64,000 bases of DNA. Source: Bacillota bacterium. Its GTDB lineage: Bacteria; Bacillota; Clostridia; TANB77; CAG-465. The translations under genes were made by a program, and so were the position numbers. The notes beneath the pieces were generated by a model. The model worked only from the letters and a program-made list of their open reading frames with translations, was not told the DNA's origin and ran no database searches. The stretch spans positions 1 through 64,000 of the forward strand of contig JAEWRE010000043.1 of NCBI GenBank assembly GCA_023460235.1, given 5' to 3'. This document shows, piece by piece, positions 8,400-17,330 of the stretch. The stretch's first letter is position 1; each line of letters starts with the position of its first letter.

Positions 8400-9593
8400 A
8401 TGATAGAAATGTTAAGAACAAAAGAAAACAAATATATAATTAGAACTCTTATAGTCATATTTTCGATAGTTTTACTTTTTTCTTTAAATATTGTACATGC
8501 TGAAGATGATACTGGTACTAATAATGTTACCAATCAAGTATCAGAGAGTTATGATTTAACTGGCTATGTAAATACACTTAATACATATTTGGAAAATAGT
8601 CAAGTTGATGGAATAGATATAAAAAGTATAACACAAGATTTGGTAAGCAATAAAGGCTTTGAATACAAGACCCTTATATCTAAATTTTTAGGTATTTTTG
8701 CAAATGAAATACTTGTGGCAATAAGAGGAGCTATTGTTATATATATTATTATCGTATTAATGGGAATAATAAAAAGTTTCGAACTTGAAAAAGGAAGTGA
8801 TATAACTAAAATTGCCCATTTAGTATGTTTCTTAACATTATCAACCGTTACTATAGGCACATTTGTAGGAGTTATATCAATATTTAAAGATATAACTTCC
8901 ACTTTAACAACAATAATGCAGGTTATATCACCATTTTTAATGGCTATACTAATAGCTACTGGTGCAATAACGAGTACGGGAATTATACAACCTTTACTTT
9001 TATTCATATCAAGTGCAATAGGACTACTTGTAAATTATATAGTTGTTCCGTTTCTATGCATATCAGTGGCCTTTAATGTAATATGTAGTATATCAGAAAA
9101 TTTGAAGTTAAGTAGAATAGCAAAGTTATTTCCAAGTGTAGCATTATGGGCAACTGGAATATCTTTAACAGTATTTTTGGGAGTTTTATCACTTGAAACT
9201 TCTCTTAGCTCTGGAGTAGATGCTTTAAGTGTAAAAACTACCCAAGCGGTTGTATCAAACTTTGTTCCTGTAGTTGGAAAATTTTTCTCTGATAGTTTCG
9301 AAACTGTAGTTGGGGCAACAAAAATTGTTGGTAAAGTTGGAGGAACAATAGGTATAATTGCAATTATTGTAGTATCACTTATACCAATTGTAAAAATAGC
9401 AAGTGTTTTTGTTGTATATTCACTTTTACTAGCTCTTTCTGAACCTGTATGTTCTGATGAAAGCATACATAAATATTTAGTTGGATTTACTAATGTATAT
9501 AAAACATTGCTTGGAATACTTATAGGTGTAATAATACTATTTGTAATTTCAACTGGTATTATATTAAATTTAGCAAGCTCTGTAGTTACTTAA
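8400..9593 (+). CDS. spoIIIAE: Stage III sporulation protein AE
   Basis: 397 residues: an N-terminal signal-like helix, an extracytoplasmic stretch (about 32-100), then seven or eight membrane segments. This matches SpoIIIAE, the largest polytopic protein of the channel. It starts two bases after spoIIIAD ends. The order and length agree with the family. Confidence 0.93.
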   Translation: MIEMLRTKENKYIIRTLIVIFSIVLLFSLNIVHAEDDTGTNNVTNQVSESYDLTGYVNTLNTYLENSQVDGIDIKSITQDLVSNKGFEYKTLISKFLGIFANEILVAIRGAIVIYIIIVLMGIIKSFELEKGSDITKIAHLVCFLTLSTVTIGTFVGVISIFKDITSTLTTIMQVISPFLMAILIATGAITSTGIIQPLLLFISSAIGLLVNYIVVPFLCISVAFNVICSISENLKLSRIAKLFPSVALWATGISLTVFLGVLSLETSLSSGVDALSVKTTQAVVSNFVPVVGKFFSDSFETVVGATKIVGKVGGTIGIIAIIVVSLIPIVKIASVFVVYSLLLALSEPVCSDESIHKYLVGFTNVYKTLLGILIGVIILFVISTGIILNLASSVVT

Positions 9594-9620
9594 TTTTACA
9601 AAAGAAAAGAGGAATGATCT

Positions 9621-10145
9621 ATGATTGTTGAAATTTTTAAAGGCTGGATTAGTTCGATGCTTTGCATAGGTATATTTGTAGCATTTATTCAACTAATAAT
9701 GCCAAAATCAAATTTGAAAAAATATATCTATTCGTTAATAGGAATTGTTACTATAGTTACAGTAATTTCACCTATAGTTAATGCATTAAATAATGATAGT
9801 GTACAAACTAGTGTTGAGCAAGTCTTAAATAATATATCTGGAGATGGTAATTTAGTTGATGAAGAGGGCACAAAAAAACTTAGCGAAGATAATGTAAAAA
9901 AAGAATTTATACAAAGTATAAAAAATGATATAGAACAAAAACTTAAAGAAAAAAATATAAGCGTTACTAATGTAAATATAATTATAAATGAGGAAAATTA
10001 TGATATTGATTTAATAGAAGTAAATATTAAAAAAATTGATGATAGTAAATCTAGTTTGGGCTCAGTAAGTAAAGTAGTTGATTATTTAAATGAAGAGTAT
10101 GATATTGATTATTCCAAAATAACTGTTATAGAGGAGGGAAGTTAA
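9621..10145 (+). CDS. spoIIIAF: Stage III sporulation protein AF
   Basis: 174 residues with two N-terminal membrane helices (about 10-27 and 36-57), a linker, and a C-terminal domain with the ring-building-motif pattern NVNIIINEENYDIDLIEVNI seen in SpoIIIAF. GAGG precedes the ATG. Its stop codon abuts the spoIIIAG start. Confidence 0.92.
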   Translation: MIVEIFKGWISSMLCIGIFVAFIQLIMPKSNLKKYIYSLIGIVTIVTVISPIVNALNNDSVQTSVEQVLNNISGDGNLVDEEGTKKLSEDNVKKEFIQSIKNDIEQKLKEKNISVTNVNIIINEENYDIDLIEVNIKKIDDSKSSLGSVSKVVDYLNEEYDIDYSKITVIEEGS

Positions 10146-10709
10146 ATGAATTATTTAGAAACCTTAAAAAATATAGCAAAGGATAAAAATAAAAGAACTG
10201 AGAATTTAATAGTGCTAATAGTGTTACTTGTAATTATATTGATATCAATGAAGTATATATTTCCATCAAATAATTCTACTAAAACTAATACACAATCAAA
10301 TAGTAATAATACAAGTACTAATAGTAATATAAATAGTAGTAATACAAGTAATAAAACTGTATCAAGTGATCTTGAAAATAAATTAAGTACTGTATTATCA
10401 CAAATATCTGGCATAAGTGATGTTTCAGTAGTTGTAACGTATTCAAAAGATACAACTACTACACCTGTATACAATACCAAGGAACAAGAAAAATCAGGTG
10501 AAAAAACAACTGAAAAAACAGTAGCATATAATCAAGATGGAAATAACAAAACTGCAATTATCGAAAGCGTAGAGTTGCCAAAAGTTGAAGGCGCAATTGT
10601 TGTTGCAAAAGGTGCAGATTCTGTTGATATGAAATCTAAGATTGCCAGTGCTATATCTAATTTAACTAATGTACCAGTATATAAAATACAAGTATTTGAA
10701 AAGAAATAA
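10146..10709 (+). CDS. spoIIIAG: Stage III sporulation protein AG
   Basis: 187 residues: one membrane helix (about 20-38), a Thr/Asn/Ser-rich linker (about 42-75), then a domain including LSQISGISDVSVVVTYSKD and EGAIVVAKGA, the ring-forming part of SpoIIIAG that builds the intermembrane ring. The start directly follows the spoIIIAF stop. Confidence 0.93.
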   Translation: MNYLETLKNIAKDKNKRTENLIVLIVLLVIILISMKYIFPSNNSTKTNTQSNSNNTSTNSNINSSNTSNKTVSSDLENKLSTVLSQISGISDVSVVVTYSKDTTTTPVYNTKEQEKSGEKTTEKTVAYNQDGNNKTAIIESVELPKVEGAIVVAKGADSVDMKSKIASAISNLTNVPVYKIQVFEKK

Positions 10710-10725
10710 TCAAGGAGGGATATTA

Positions 10726-11298
10726 ATGACTGTTATAAAGAGGAGTCAAATTGCGGTATTGTCAGTTACTCTTATGATAGCAATTGCAGGATATATTAAT
10801 TATAAATATAATCCTGAAAGGGAGAAAAATCTTGGTCAGACCGTTTATGTAAATGGTAAAGATAGTTACACTTATGATGAAGTTAGTATATATAAAAATA
10901 ATCAAGATTCATCTCAAGTAAATTCCAATACTGATACTAAAACGGATGATTCAATATCTGTCTTTAGATATGATAGGGATAACATGTATTCAGAACTCAG
11001 TGAAAATTATACTAAAATCATAAACAATCAAAATACTAGTGCTGATTCTGTAAATGATTATCAAAAAAAATTAGATAGCTTAATACATGAAAAAAACTTA
11101 ATAACAATGGTGGAAAATGTTATTAAATCAAAAGGCATAGAAGATATTGTAATAATACCAACTAGCAATGATAATATAAATGTTGTAATAAAATCAAAAG
11201 AAGATTTAAAAACAGAACAAATGGCGCAAATTCAGCAAATAATTGTAGATCAATTAGGTGTTAGTGCTAGTAAACTTAGTATAACTGTAAAAAAGTAA
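10726..11298 (+). CDS. spoIIIAH: Stage III sporulation protein AH
   Basis: The start is the ATG at 10726 behind AAGGAGGG (10712-10719); an upstream in-frame ATG inside spoIIIAG has no site. The 190-residue product has one N-terminal membrane helix (about 8-22), a charged linker and a C-terminal ring-building domain (about 105-190) related to YscJ/FliF. In B. subtilis this protein docks with SpoIIQ of the forespore. It is the last gene of the operon and is followed by a terminator. Confidence 0.92.
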   Translation: MTVIKRSQIAVLSVTLMIAIAGYINYKYNPEREKNLGQTVYVNGKDSYTYDEVSIYKNNQDSSQVNSNTDTKTDDSISVFRYDRDNMYSELSENYTKIINNQNTSADSVNDYQKKLDSLIHEKNLITMVENVIKSKGIEDIVIIPTSNDNINVVIKSKEDLKTEQMAQIQQIIVDQLGVSASKLSITVKK

Positions 11299-11329
11299 TG
11301 GTAAAGAATTAAAAAACAAGAAAATGTCA

Positions 11330-11367
11330 AAATTTATTCAATTAATTTAGTTGAATAAATTTTTTTA
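11330..11367 (+). terminator. Intrinsic terminator of the spoIIIA operon
   Basis: A 12-base arm at 11330-11341 pairs perfectly with 11351-11362, and T residues follow. Confidence 0.85.
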
Positions 11368-11457
11368 TTTCAATTTATTTAAAGTTTAATCGCCGTAATG
11401 TTACAATAATATTACAAAATTGTAAAAAAAAAATTACTACTATTAAAAATGTTGAAA

Positions 11458-11485
11458 TTGAAATTAAAATATGATAAAGTATAAC
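11458..11485 (+). promoter_or_regulatory. Possible promoter of the type IV pilus operon
   Basis: TTGAAA at 11458-11463, a 16-base spacer and TATAAC at 11480-11485. It would give a leader of about 180 bases before the pilMN start. The leader has a weak inverted repeat (11600-11605 with 11627-11632) but no riboswitch I recognise. The rest of 11368-11669 is A/T-rich and holds no gene. Confidence 0.35.
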
Positions 11486-11669
11486 TACAATTTGATATAT
11501 AGATATTATATATCTTAATTTATAGAAATTAATTAAAAATTAGCGAATATATAGTTAATTATTTGGGAAAAATATTATAGTAAGAAAGTTTAATTTTTTG
11601 TGAGAAAAATGTCAAAAAACCAATTATCTCACTCAATTCAAAATCAATTTTACGAAAGGGAGCAAAAAT

Positions 11670-13340
11670 ATGGCGAGTTGTCTTGGAATATATTCTAATC
11701 AAGATTTTGTAAAATATGCAAAAGTTTCAATAGATTCAAATAAAGAATTCAAAGTAGAAGCATATGGAACAAGATTTGTTAGTAATAATGACAGAAAAAT
11801 ATTAATAAGCAATATAATTGATGAAACTAACTCAAAAGATTTGCCAATAATAATAAACCCTGAATTTGATAAATTCATAGATGTACAGGTTTACGAACAA
11901 GCAAAAAGTAAAGCATATATAGATGATGTAATTAGAATGGAATTTGAAGCTTGGTGTGAAAAAAACAAAACCGAACCTTCAAAATTTTCATATGTTTATG
12001 CTTTATCTGACTATAAAACAACTGAAAATAAGTATAGTGGTATAATAAATATAACTGAGGATACTGAAATACGTAATTTAAATGATGCTGTTGGACAAAA
12101 CTTAACTTCAATAGTGCCATCTGAATTAACACTTCATAAAGTTGTGCCACAAGACTATGAAAATTATGTATTAGTAAATCTTGATGATAAACTTTCAATA
12201 TCAACAATTATAAATAAAAAATTAGCTGAAATTAAGACTTATGATGTGGGTATGGAGCAAATATTTTCTGATCTTAGATTAAGATTAGGTTCTTATCAAA
12301 AAGCATATGAGGCTTGTAAACAAGTCAACGTATATACTGAGGGTAAGTCTCAAAATGATCCAACTATAGAAGTATTAACTGAGCAAACTTTACAAGAAGT
12401 ATTAAAGTATGTTTTAGTAATGGTAAATAAAAACAGAAAAGATATAACTAAAGTACTTATAACTGGTAGTGGTACTGTATTTACAAATATAGATATACTA
12501 TTTACTGAATTCTTAGACATGAAGAGTGAGATTTTAAAGCCTGAATTTTTAGTTAATTCTGGTAGTATTAAGAATCTTGCTGAAGTACTTGAAACTATAC
12601 ATGCTATTTCACTTGCTTGTAATTATTTAAAACCAGATCATTCTCAAATAGACTATGTTGGTAAAAAAATGGCAAGTAAATTCTCATTAGAAACATTACT
12701 TTCAGTATTTAAAAAGAAAGATCCTAGTGAACTTCCACGTAAAGTTAAATTTGATAAGCCAAAGGCAGATAATAACAAATCAAATGAGGGTGCTCAAAAT
12801 AAAAATGTTATTTACGCTTTTGATTTTGAAAAGTTTAGCAAATATGCTATAAATGGTGTAATAGTTATAGCTGTTATATTAGTAACTTATATTGTATTTA
12901 ACATATTCTATTCAAATAATATAAACAAGATGCTTACTGCTATAGCGGATCAAGATACAAAAGTATCTTCTAAAATATCTGAAGTTAACAATGATATTAG
13001 TTATATAAATTCTAATGTATCACAATATAAGACTATAAACACTCAAGTATCTGATTTAGTAACTCAGATTGAAACTGGTTCATTAGGTAAAATAACTACA
13101 TATAATGTTGCTAGTTTTTTACAACAAGTTATAAAAATAATACCAAAGACAATACAACTTAAATCAATAAGTTCAGATGATAATAAAAATGTGAAAATTT
13201 CAGCACAATCATCAAGCTATGCAGACCTTGGTTACTTTGTAGCACAATTAAAGCTAGAAGGAGTATTAAATTCTGTAAAAATAAATAGCATACAAAATGG
13301 TGAGACAATTTTAGTAGAGATTGGTGGTGAGTTACCGTAA
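11670..13340 (+). CDS. Type IV pilus PilM-PilN fusion protein (556 aa)
   Basis: Residues 1 to about 340 are a PilM-like actin/FtsA-fold protein, with a nucleotide-binding-type loop ITGSGTVFTNID at 264-275. A charged linker (about 345-380) leads to a membrane helix at about 394-414 and a PilN-like periplasmic domain containing a short coiled coil (about 420-470), then FLQQVIKIIPKTIQLKSI. In most species PilM and PilN are separate and PilM binds the cytoplasmic tail of PilN; here one chain does both. The next gene starts inside the stop codon (TAATG) and looks like PilO, supporting the call. The protein would form the inner-membrane alignment complex of the pilus. Confidence 0.82.
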   Translation: MASCLGIYSNQDFVKYAKVSIDSNKEFKVEAYGTRFVSNNDRKILISNIIDETNSKDLPIIINPEFDKFIDVQVYEQAKSKAYIDDVIRMEFEAWCEKNKTEPSKFSYVYALSDYKTTENKYSGIINITEDTEIRNLNDAVGQNLTSIVPSELTLHKVVPQDYENYVLVNLDDKLSISTIINKKLAEIKTYDVGMEQIFSDLRLRLGSYQKAYEACKQVNVYTEGKSQNDPTIEVLTEQTLQEVLKYVLVMVNKNRKDITKVLITGSGTVFTNIDILFTEFLDMKSEILKPEFLVNSGSIKNLAEVLETIHAISLACNYLKPDHSQIDYVGKKMASKFSLETLLSVFKKKDPSELPRKVKFDKPKADNNKSNEGAQNKNVIYAFDFEKFSKYAINGVIVIAVILVTYIVFNIFYSNNINKMLTAIADQDTKVSSKISEVNNDISYINSNVSQYKTINTQVSDLVTQIETGSLGKITTYNVASFLQQVIKIIPKTIQLKSISSDDNKNVKISAQSSSYADLGYFVAQLKLEGVLNSVKINSIQNGETILVEIGGELP

Positions 13341-14140
13341 TGCAAAGAGATTTAGTTAAATTTATAGTTAGTACAGTTATATTAGTAGCTTTAATTGCGG
13401 TAATAGTATTTTCATTAATAAGTGGTATTGATTTAGGTTTTGCAAAAATATCATCTTTTAGTGGTTTACAACAACAACATGATAATATTTCTACAAAACA
13501 AACATCATTATCTCAAAAGGAAACTTCATATAAAACAACGCTTCAAAATCTTGAAAATGCAAAAACAGAGTATTCTAAAGAAAAAGCGAAGTATGAAGCA
13601 ATAAGTAATGAAACTATAAACATGATAAAAGAAGCCACAACTGAAGAAAAATATACTTTAGAGTATATGTGGATAAGACTTGGAAATTATGCTAAAATAC
13701 ATAACTTATCTATACTTTTAGTTGAACCAGGTGGAAGTTCTACAAGTACGACAACAGGCGGTGCAGGCACACCTACAGGTACAACAGGTACTGGAACAAG
13801 CACAGGCACAGGCACTGGAACACCTACTGGAACTAATACTTCTACAGGAACTGGTACTAATGCTACTACTGGAACAAGCACAGGTACAGGTACACCAACT
13901 GGTACTACTGGTACTACTGGTACTAATACAACAGGCACACCATCTGGAAACACAACAACTGCTTCTGATGTCTTAAGAATTGAAATTACAGGTAGTTATC
14001 TAAATGTTTCTGATTTCATATTTGATGTAGAAAATGATAAAGAACTTAGATTTAAACTTGACAATATAACAATGGAACTTGTTTCTGGTACAACAATAAA
14101 AACAACATTTAATGTAAAAAATATGGTTATTAACAAATAA
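13340..14140 (+). CDS. PilO-like pilus assembly protein with Thr/Gly repeat (266 aa)
   Basis: The start overlaps the pilMN stop by one base. It has one membrane helix (about 9-29), a coiled coil (about 44-92), then a split globular domain: a first strand region ending LSILLVEP and a second starting LRIEITGSYLNVSDFIFDVE, the usual end of PilO/GspM-like domains. Between them residues 131-208 are almost only Thr, Gly, Ser, Pro and Asn. PilO pairs with PilN in the inner-membrane platform. The call is based on neighbourhood and architecture. Confidence 0.7.
   Translation: MQRDLVKFIVSTVILVALIAVIVFSLISGIDLGFAKISSFSGLQQQHDNISTKQTSLSQKETSYKTTLQNLENAKTEYSKEKAKYEAISNETINMIKEATTEEKYTLEYMWIRLGNYAKIHNLSILLVEPGGSSTSTTTGGAGTPTGTTGTGTSTGTGTGTPTGTNTSTGTGTNATTGTSTGTGTPTGTTGTTGTNTTGTPSGNTTTASDVLRIEITGSYLNVSDFIFDVENDKELRFKLDNITMELVSGTTIKTTFNVKNMVINK
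13730..13963 (+). repeat. Low-complexity Thr/Gly-coding tract
   Basis: About 78 codons of imperfect GGN ACN repeats (GTGTGT, TPTGT units) inside the PilO-like gene. The tract is more GC-rich than its surroundings and made of short repeated units, so its length could vary between strains. Confidence 0.85.
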
Positions 14141-14157
14141 TCAAAGGAGTAAATAAT

Positions 14158-14562
14158 ATGAAAAAATCATATATTATAACCTTTAGTATATCTGTTATAG
14201 TAATGTTTTCGGTAGCAATTATATTTCTTATGTTAATGTTACCACAAAACGTCAATATAGTAGATTCTGAAGCAACAAAATATCAACAAATAGCAAAGAC
14301 AGATTATACGTTTAATAAAACTAAAGATGTAAGCCAAGAAAGTTTACAAAAAGAATATTCAATTACATCTTCACAAATTGAGTCATTTGCTAAGAAAAAT
14401 CAATATAAAGCAGGAAACTCTGATCCTTTCACAGCAGCTGGTACTAATACCAATAATGGAAACGCTAACAATGGTAATACTAATAATGGTGGTACTACAC
14501 CTGATGAGGAAACAACAAATAGTAATGGTGGAACACCAAACCCACCATCAGCGAATAAATAA
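14158..14562 (+). CDS. Small bitopic protein of the pilus operon, possibly PilP-like (134 aa)
   Basis: One N-terminal membrane helix (about 7-29) followed by a short extracytoplasmic region and an Asn/Gly/Thr-rich tail. The motif YKAGNSDPF (about 82-90) recalls the DPF motif near the start of PilP/GspC-type proteins, but the folded PilP domain is missing. GGAG precedes the ATG, and the gene sits between the PilO-like gene and another small membrane protein. A role in the pilus platform is inferred from position only. Confidence 0.5.
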   Translation: MKKSYIITFSISVIVMFSVAIIFLMLMLPQNVNIVDSEATKYQQIAKTDYTFNKTKDVSQESLQKEYSITSSQIESFAKKNQYKAGNSDPFTAAGTNTNNGNANNGNTNNGGTTPDEETTNSNGGTPNPPSANK

Positions 14563-14576
14563 GGAGTGGAACTACT

Positions 14577-15059
14577 TTGAAAATTTCAAAAGATAAATTC
14601 GTAATAATCATATTACTTATAATAGTTATAATACTTTCAGTAATTTTAGTTATAAAATCACGAAATACATTTTCTGGAAGTACTACAAAAACATTTTTAA
14701 GTGATATTACAAATATACAAAGTAAATTATCTTATTATATAGGTTCAACATATTCTGAAACTTTTGGTGTTTATACTAATGTGGAAATCATAACAGGAAC
14801 TAGTGAAAAAACAAGTTCTAAATCTAATTTAGAAAACATCAAACCAATTGTAGATACTAGTTCTAAAAAAGAAAAAAATAGTAAAGTATATTATAAATTA
14901 AATTCAGATGTTGTTAAACAAATATTAAAGATAAATTTGCCTACATATGATGGGATTGAATGGTATATTCAAGATGGACAGTATTTAAAAGTAAACTTTG
15001 AAAAACAACCATCTTGGTGGAATGACAGCCTAAACACATATATGGTAGGCAACAACTAA
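14577..15059 (+). CDS. Unknown bitopic protein of the pilus operon (160 aa)
   Basis: The start is TTG at 14577 with AAGGAG upstream. A membrane helix (about 8-26) is followed by a soluble domain of about 130 residues ending in a Trp-rich segment (PSWWNDSLNTYMVGN). I do not recognise the family. It lies between pilus platform genes and the major pilin gene, so an accessory assembly role is likely but unproven. Confidence 0.5.
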   Translation: MKISKDKFVIIILLIIVIILSVILVIKSRNTFSGSTTKTFLSDITNIQSKLSYYIGSTYSETFGVYTNVEIITGTSEKTSSKSNLENIKPIVDTSSKKEKNSKVYYKLNSDVVKQILKINLPTYDGIEWYIQDGQYLKVNFEKQPSWWNDSLNTYMVGNN

Positions 15060-15124
15060 ATTTGGTTAAAACATTTATTTACCAAATGTTTTAATATATA
15101 TATTTTATATAAGGAGGAGCTTTT

Positions 15125-15664
15125 ATGAAAGCAAAAAAAGGTATTTCTTTAATCGTATTAGTTATAACTATAATTGTTATAATTATCCTTGCTGGTGCAG
15201 TTATTTTGAACATGACTAAAAATAATCCAATGGATTCAGCAAAAGTAGCAAAATTGGTTCAACAAAGGGATTCATTAGAATCAGCTACATTGCTTTATGC
15301 TCAACAAATAATGGCAGCAACTCAAGGTGAATATGGTTTATCAGACATTTTACAAGGCAATGCAGTAAAATCAGCAGCAGGAGTAACACCAGTAGTTAAA
15401 TATACTGGTATAACAACTGGAACTGCACTTACAAATGTTACTGGTGCATCTACAACAGCTACATTTAAAGTTGCTGATTCTACTGTAACAAAAGACACTA
15501 TAGATTTTGCTTTACCAGAATCAGGTGTTTCTGGTGCATATTGGGCTGTTGATACAGCAAGTGGAAAATTCTATTTAGTAGTTCCAGCAGCTACAACAAA
15601 TCCAACATGGTTAGATCTTACAAATCAATCATTAGCAGCATTTGTTGTTAAATTAGCATCTTAA
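15125..15664 (+). CDS. Major type IV pilin candidate (179 aa)
   Basis: Leader MKAKKG, then ISLIVLVITIIVIIILAGAVI: a classic prepilin layout with cleavage after Gly6. +5 of the mature protein is Val rather than Glu. A helical spine (DSAKVAKLVQQRDSLESATLLYAQQ) is followed by a compact Ala/Thr/Val-rich domain. The length, a strong GGAGG site and the hairpin directly after the gene fit a highly expressed structural subunit. It shares the domain ending WAVDTASGKFYLVVP with the DTGRVYY motif of the pilin-like genes at 2108-4738. Confidence 0.8.
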   Translation: MKAKKGISLIVLVITIIVIIILAGAVILNMTKNNPMDSAKVAKLVQQRDSLESATLLYAQQIMAATQGEYGLSDILQGNAVKSAAGVTPVVKYTGITTGTALTNVTGASTTATFKVADSTVTKDTIDFALPESGVSGAYWAVDTASGKFYLVVPAATTNPTWLDLTNQSLAAFVVKLAS

Positions 15665-15701
15665 TTAAATACGTAATTTAAAATTTAATACGATTAGAAA
15701 A

Positions 15702-15740
15702 GGTCTGGACATATATGCAACATGTGTATATGTCCTTACC
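15702..15740 (+). promoter_or_regulatory. Hairpin after the major pilin gene
   Basis: The arm at 15707-15715 pairs perfectly with 15727-15735, and outer GG/CC bases can add to it. No T run follows, so it is not a standard terminator. It could protect the pilin mRNA 3' end or cause partial termination between the pilin and the minor-pilin genes. Confidence 0.45.
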
Positions 15741-15810
15741 AATATATATTTTAGAGTACATATATTGTGTATTGTAAAATGTATATTTAAGCTTTAAGAA
15801 GGGGGAGACA

Positions 15811-16629
15811 ATGACACTTTTTCTAAATATATTTGTTATATTTTGTATATTTGTAATTGGAAGTTTATTTGGTAGCTTTTATTCGCTTGCTACATATAGG
15901 ATTCCTCAAAAACAAGATATTGTTGCAACTAGATCATATTGTCCAAATTGTAAACACAGATTAGAATTCTTTGATTTAATACCTGTACTTAGCTTCATTT
16001 TATGTGGTGGTAAGTGCAGATATTGTCATGATAAAATAAGTCCAAGATATTTTTTACTTGAAGTAGGACATGGATTGTTATTCGTGGCTATCTATTTGAT
16101 TTTAACTGTATTCTTTGGAATTTCTATTGAAGCTCTTGTAATATTTATGTGTATAGCAATTATGTATTCAGTTATATTTGTAATAATTGGATCAAATATA
16201 ATGGCAAAAAAAATGAATATTTATAAAAAGAGTGAAAAAGCTAATTCTAAAAAGGGTGTATTTATATCTGAGTTAGTTATTGCATCAATATTATTTACAA
16301 TACTTCTTACAACTTCTTTTATTGTGGCAAGAAATTATACAAATAAAGCAAATAACAGCATAATAAGAGCTAATGCAGTATCTGTTGGAATTAAAAATGC
16401 AGAAATTGCACTTAGTACTAAATATGATAGTCTTACTACATTTACAAATGTTGAAACTGTGGAAAACATACAGTATACAACGACTGTATCTGTGAATAAA
16501 TATTCTGATGAAAATTCTTTAAAAGAAGATTTTGTAAAGAAAATAACTGTTAGCGTAAAATATAATATATCTGGCGAAGAATATGAATTTAAATTTGATA
16601 CTTTGAAAGGTAGGTCTGCTGTAACATGA
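15811..16629 (+). CDS. Fusion of prepilin-peptidase N-terminal domain with a minor pilin (272 aa)
   Basis: Residues 1-100 match the N-terminal part of type IV prepilin peptidases: GSLFGSFYSLATYRIP, then the zinc-binding CPNC (44-47) and CRYC (69-72), then ISPRYFLLEVGHG. The helix that should carry the first catalytic Asp (about 110-130) has none, and the GxGD half is absent, so the protease is not functional as encoded. At 148-154 a new prepilin signal KKG-VFISE begins, with Glu at +5, followed by a hydrophobic helix and a PilV-like minor-pilin body. The frame is continuous with no stop. It overlaps the next gene by four bases. See findings. Confidence 0.75.
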   Translation: MTLFLNIFVIFCIFVIGSLFGSFYSLATYRIPQKQDIVATRSYCPNCKHRLEFFDLIPVLSFILCGGKCRYCHDKISPRYFLLEVGHGLLFVAIYLILTVFFGISIEALVIFMCIAIMYSVIFVIIGSNIMAKKMNIYKKSEKANSKKGVFISELVIASILFTILLTTSFIVARNYTNKANNSIIRANAVSVGIKNAEIALSTKYDSLTTFTNVETVENIQYTTTVSVNKYSDENSLKEDFVKKITVSVKYNISGEEYEFKFDTLKGRSAVT

Positions 16630-17105
16630 AAAAAAATAAATCTGGTATGACTATGATTTCAATAGTTTTATATGTAACATTATTTTTTACACTTTCTGTT
16701 TTTGTTATTGCAATGAGTACAAATATGAATACAAATGCCTTATCTGAAAAAGGTGATATAATAATTAATGAAGATTTACAAAAAATTCAGTATAATTTAG
16801 TGAAAAGTTGTAAAGAAAGTGATAAAATAGATATAATAGAAAATAAGATAGTATTTTCGAATAATGATGAATACTACTTTAATACTGAAAAAAAGATATT
16901 GTATAAAAATGATACAGTTATCTCAAAGAATGTACAAGAATTTTCTATTGTGAATTTAACAGATTTATCTGGAATATCATCTACTCAAATAACAAATATT
17001 GATACTAAAATTCAAAATTTAACTGTTAAATTTGATATAAAAAAATATAACAAGGAAAAAAGTTCAACAATATTTTTATCATTAGGAGCTGGTTTATATG
17101 AATAA
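16626..17105 (+). CDS. Minor pilin, PilW/ComGF-like (159 aa)
   Basis: The ATG at 16626 overlaps the previous stop (ATGA). The leader KKNKSG precedes MTMISIVLYVTLFFTLSVFVIAM, a prepilin-like signal with +5 Ser. A beta-rich body follows with IIENKIVFSNNDEYYF and TIFLSLGAGLYE, as in PilW/GspJ or ComGF-type minor pilins. It lies in a tight cluster of three candidate minor pilins just before the motor ATPases, the usual place for priming-complex pilins. Confidence 0.65.
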   Translation: MKKNKSGMTMISIVLYVTLFFTLSVFVIAMSTNMNTNALSEKGDIIINEDLQKIQYNLVKSCKESDKIDIIENKIVFSNNDEYYFNTEKKILYKNDTVISKNVQEFSIVNLTDLSGISSTQITNIDTKIQNLTVKFDIKKYNKEKSSTIFLSLGAGLYE

Positions 17106-17313
17106 GAAAAAACTAAGAGGTTCTGGAATATTAGTTGTTATACTATCTTCAGTAGCATTTTATATTTATGCAATGTCAACATTTAGTGAACAAGAATATT
17201 TTGGAATATTACAAGATAGATATGAAAAAGATATAGTTAGAGAATATGAAAAAAACGTAAACAATATAGATGATTTCTATGATAATGTCGTAAATATATA
17301 TAACAATATGTAA
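17098..17313 (+). CDS. Short PilX-like minor pilin (71 aa)
   Basis: It overlaps the previous gene by eight bases. RGSG followed by ILVVILSSVAFYIYAM is the GSG-ILVVILS pattern of PilX/GspK-type minor pilins. Only about 40 residues follow the helix, mostly charged and helical, so it is much shorter than normal PilX. It may be a minimal minor pilin; there is no sign of a frameshifted extension downstream because the next gene starts 18 bases on. Confidence 0.5.
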   Translation: MNKKKLRGSGILVVILSSVAFYIYAMSTFSEQEYFGILQDRYEKDIVREYEKNVNNIDDFYDNVVNIYNNM

Positions 17314-17330
17314 TGTGAGGAGGTAAGAAC

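Noticed and set aside
11486..11669. A c-di-GMP riboswitch before the pilus operon
   Set aside because: Such riboswitches often control clostridial pili, but the conserved GEMM-type core sequences are absent; only a weak six-base stem is present.
13687..13976. Open frames on both strands across the Thr/Gly repeat
   Set aside because: They are by-products of the repeated GGN ACN codons; neither has a start context, and the PilO-like frame explains the region.
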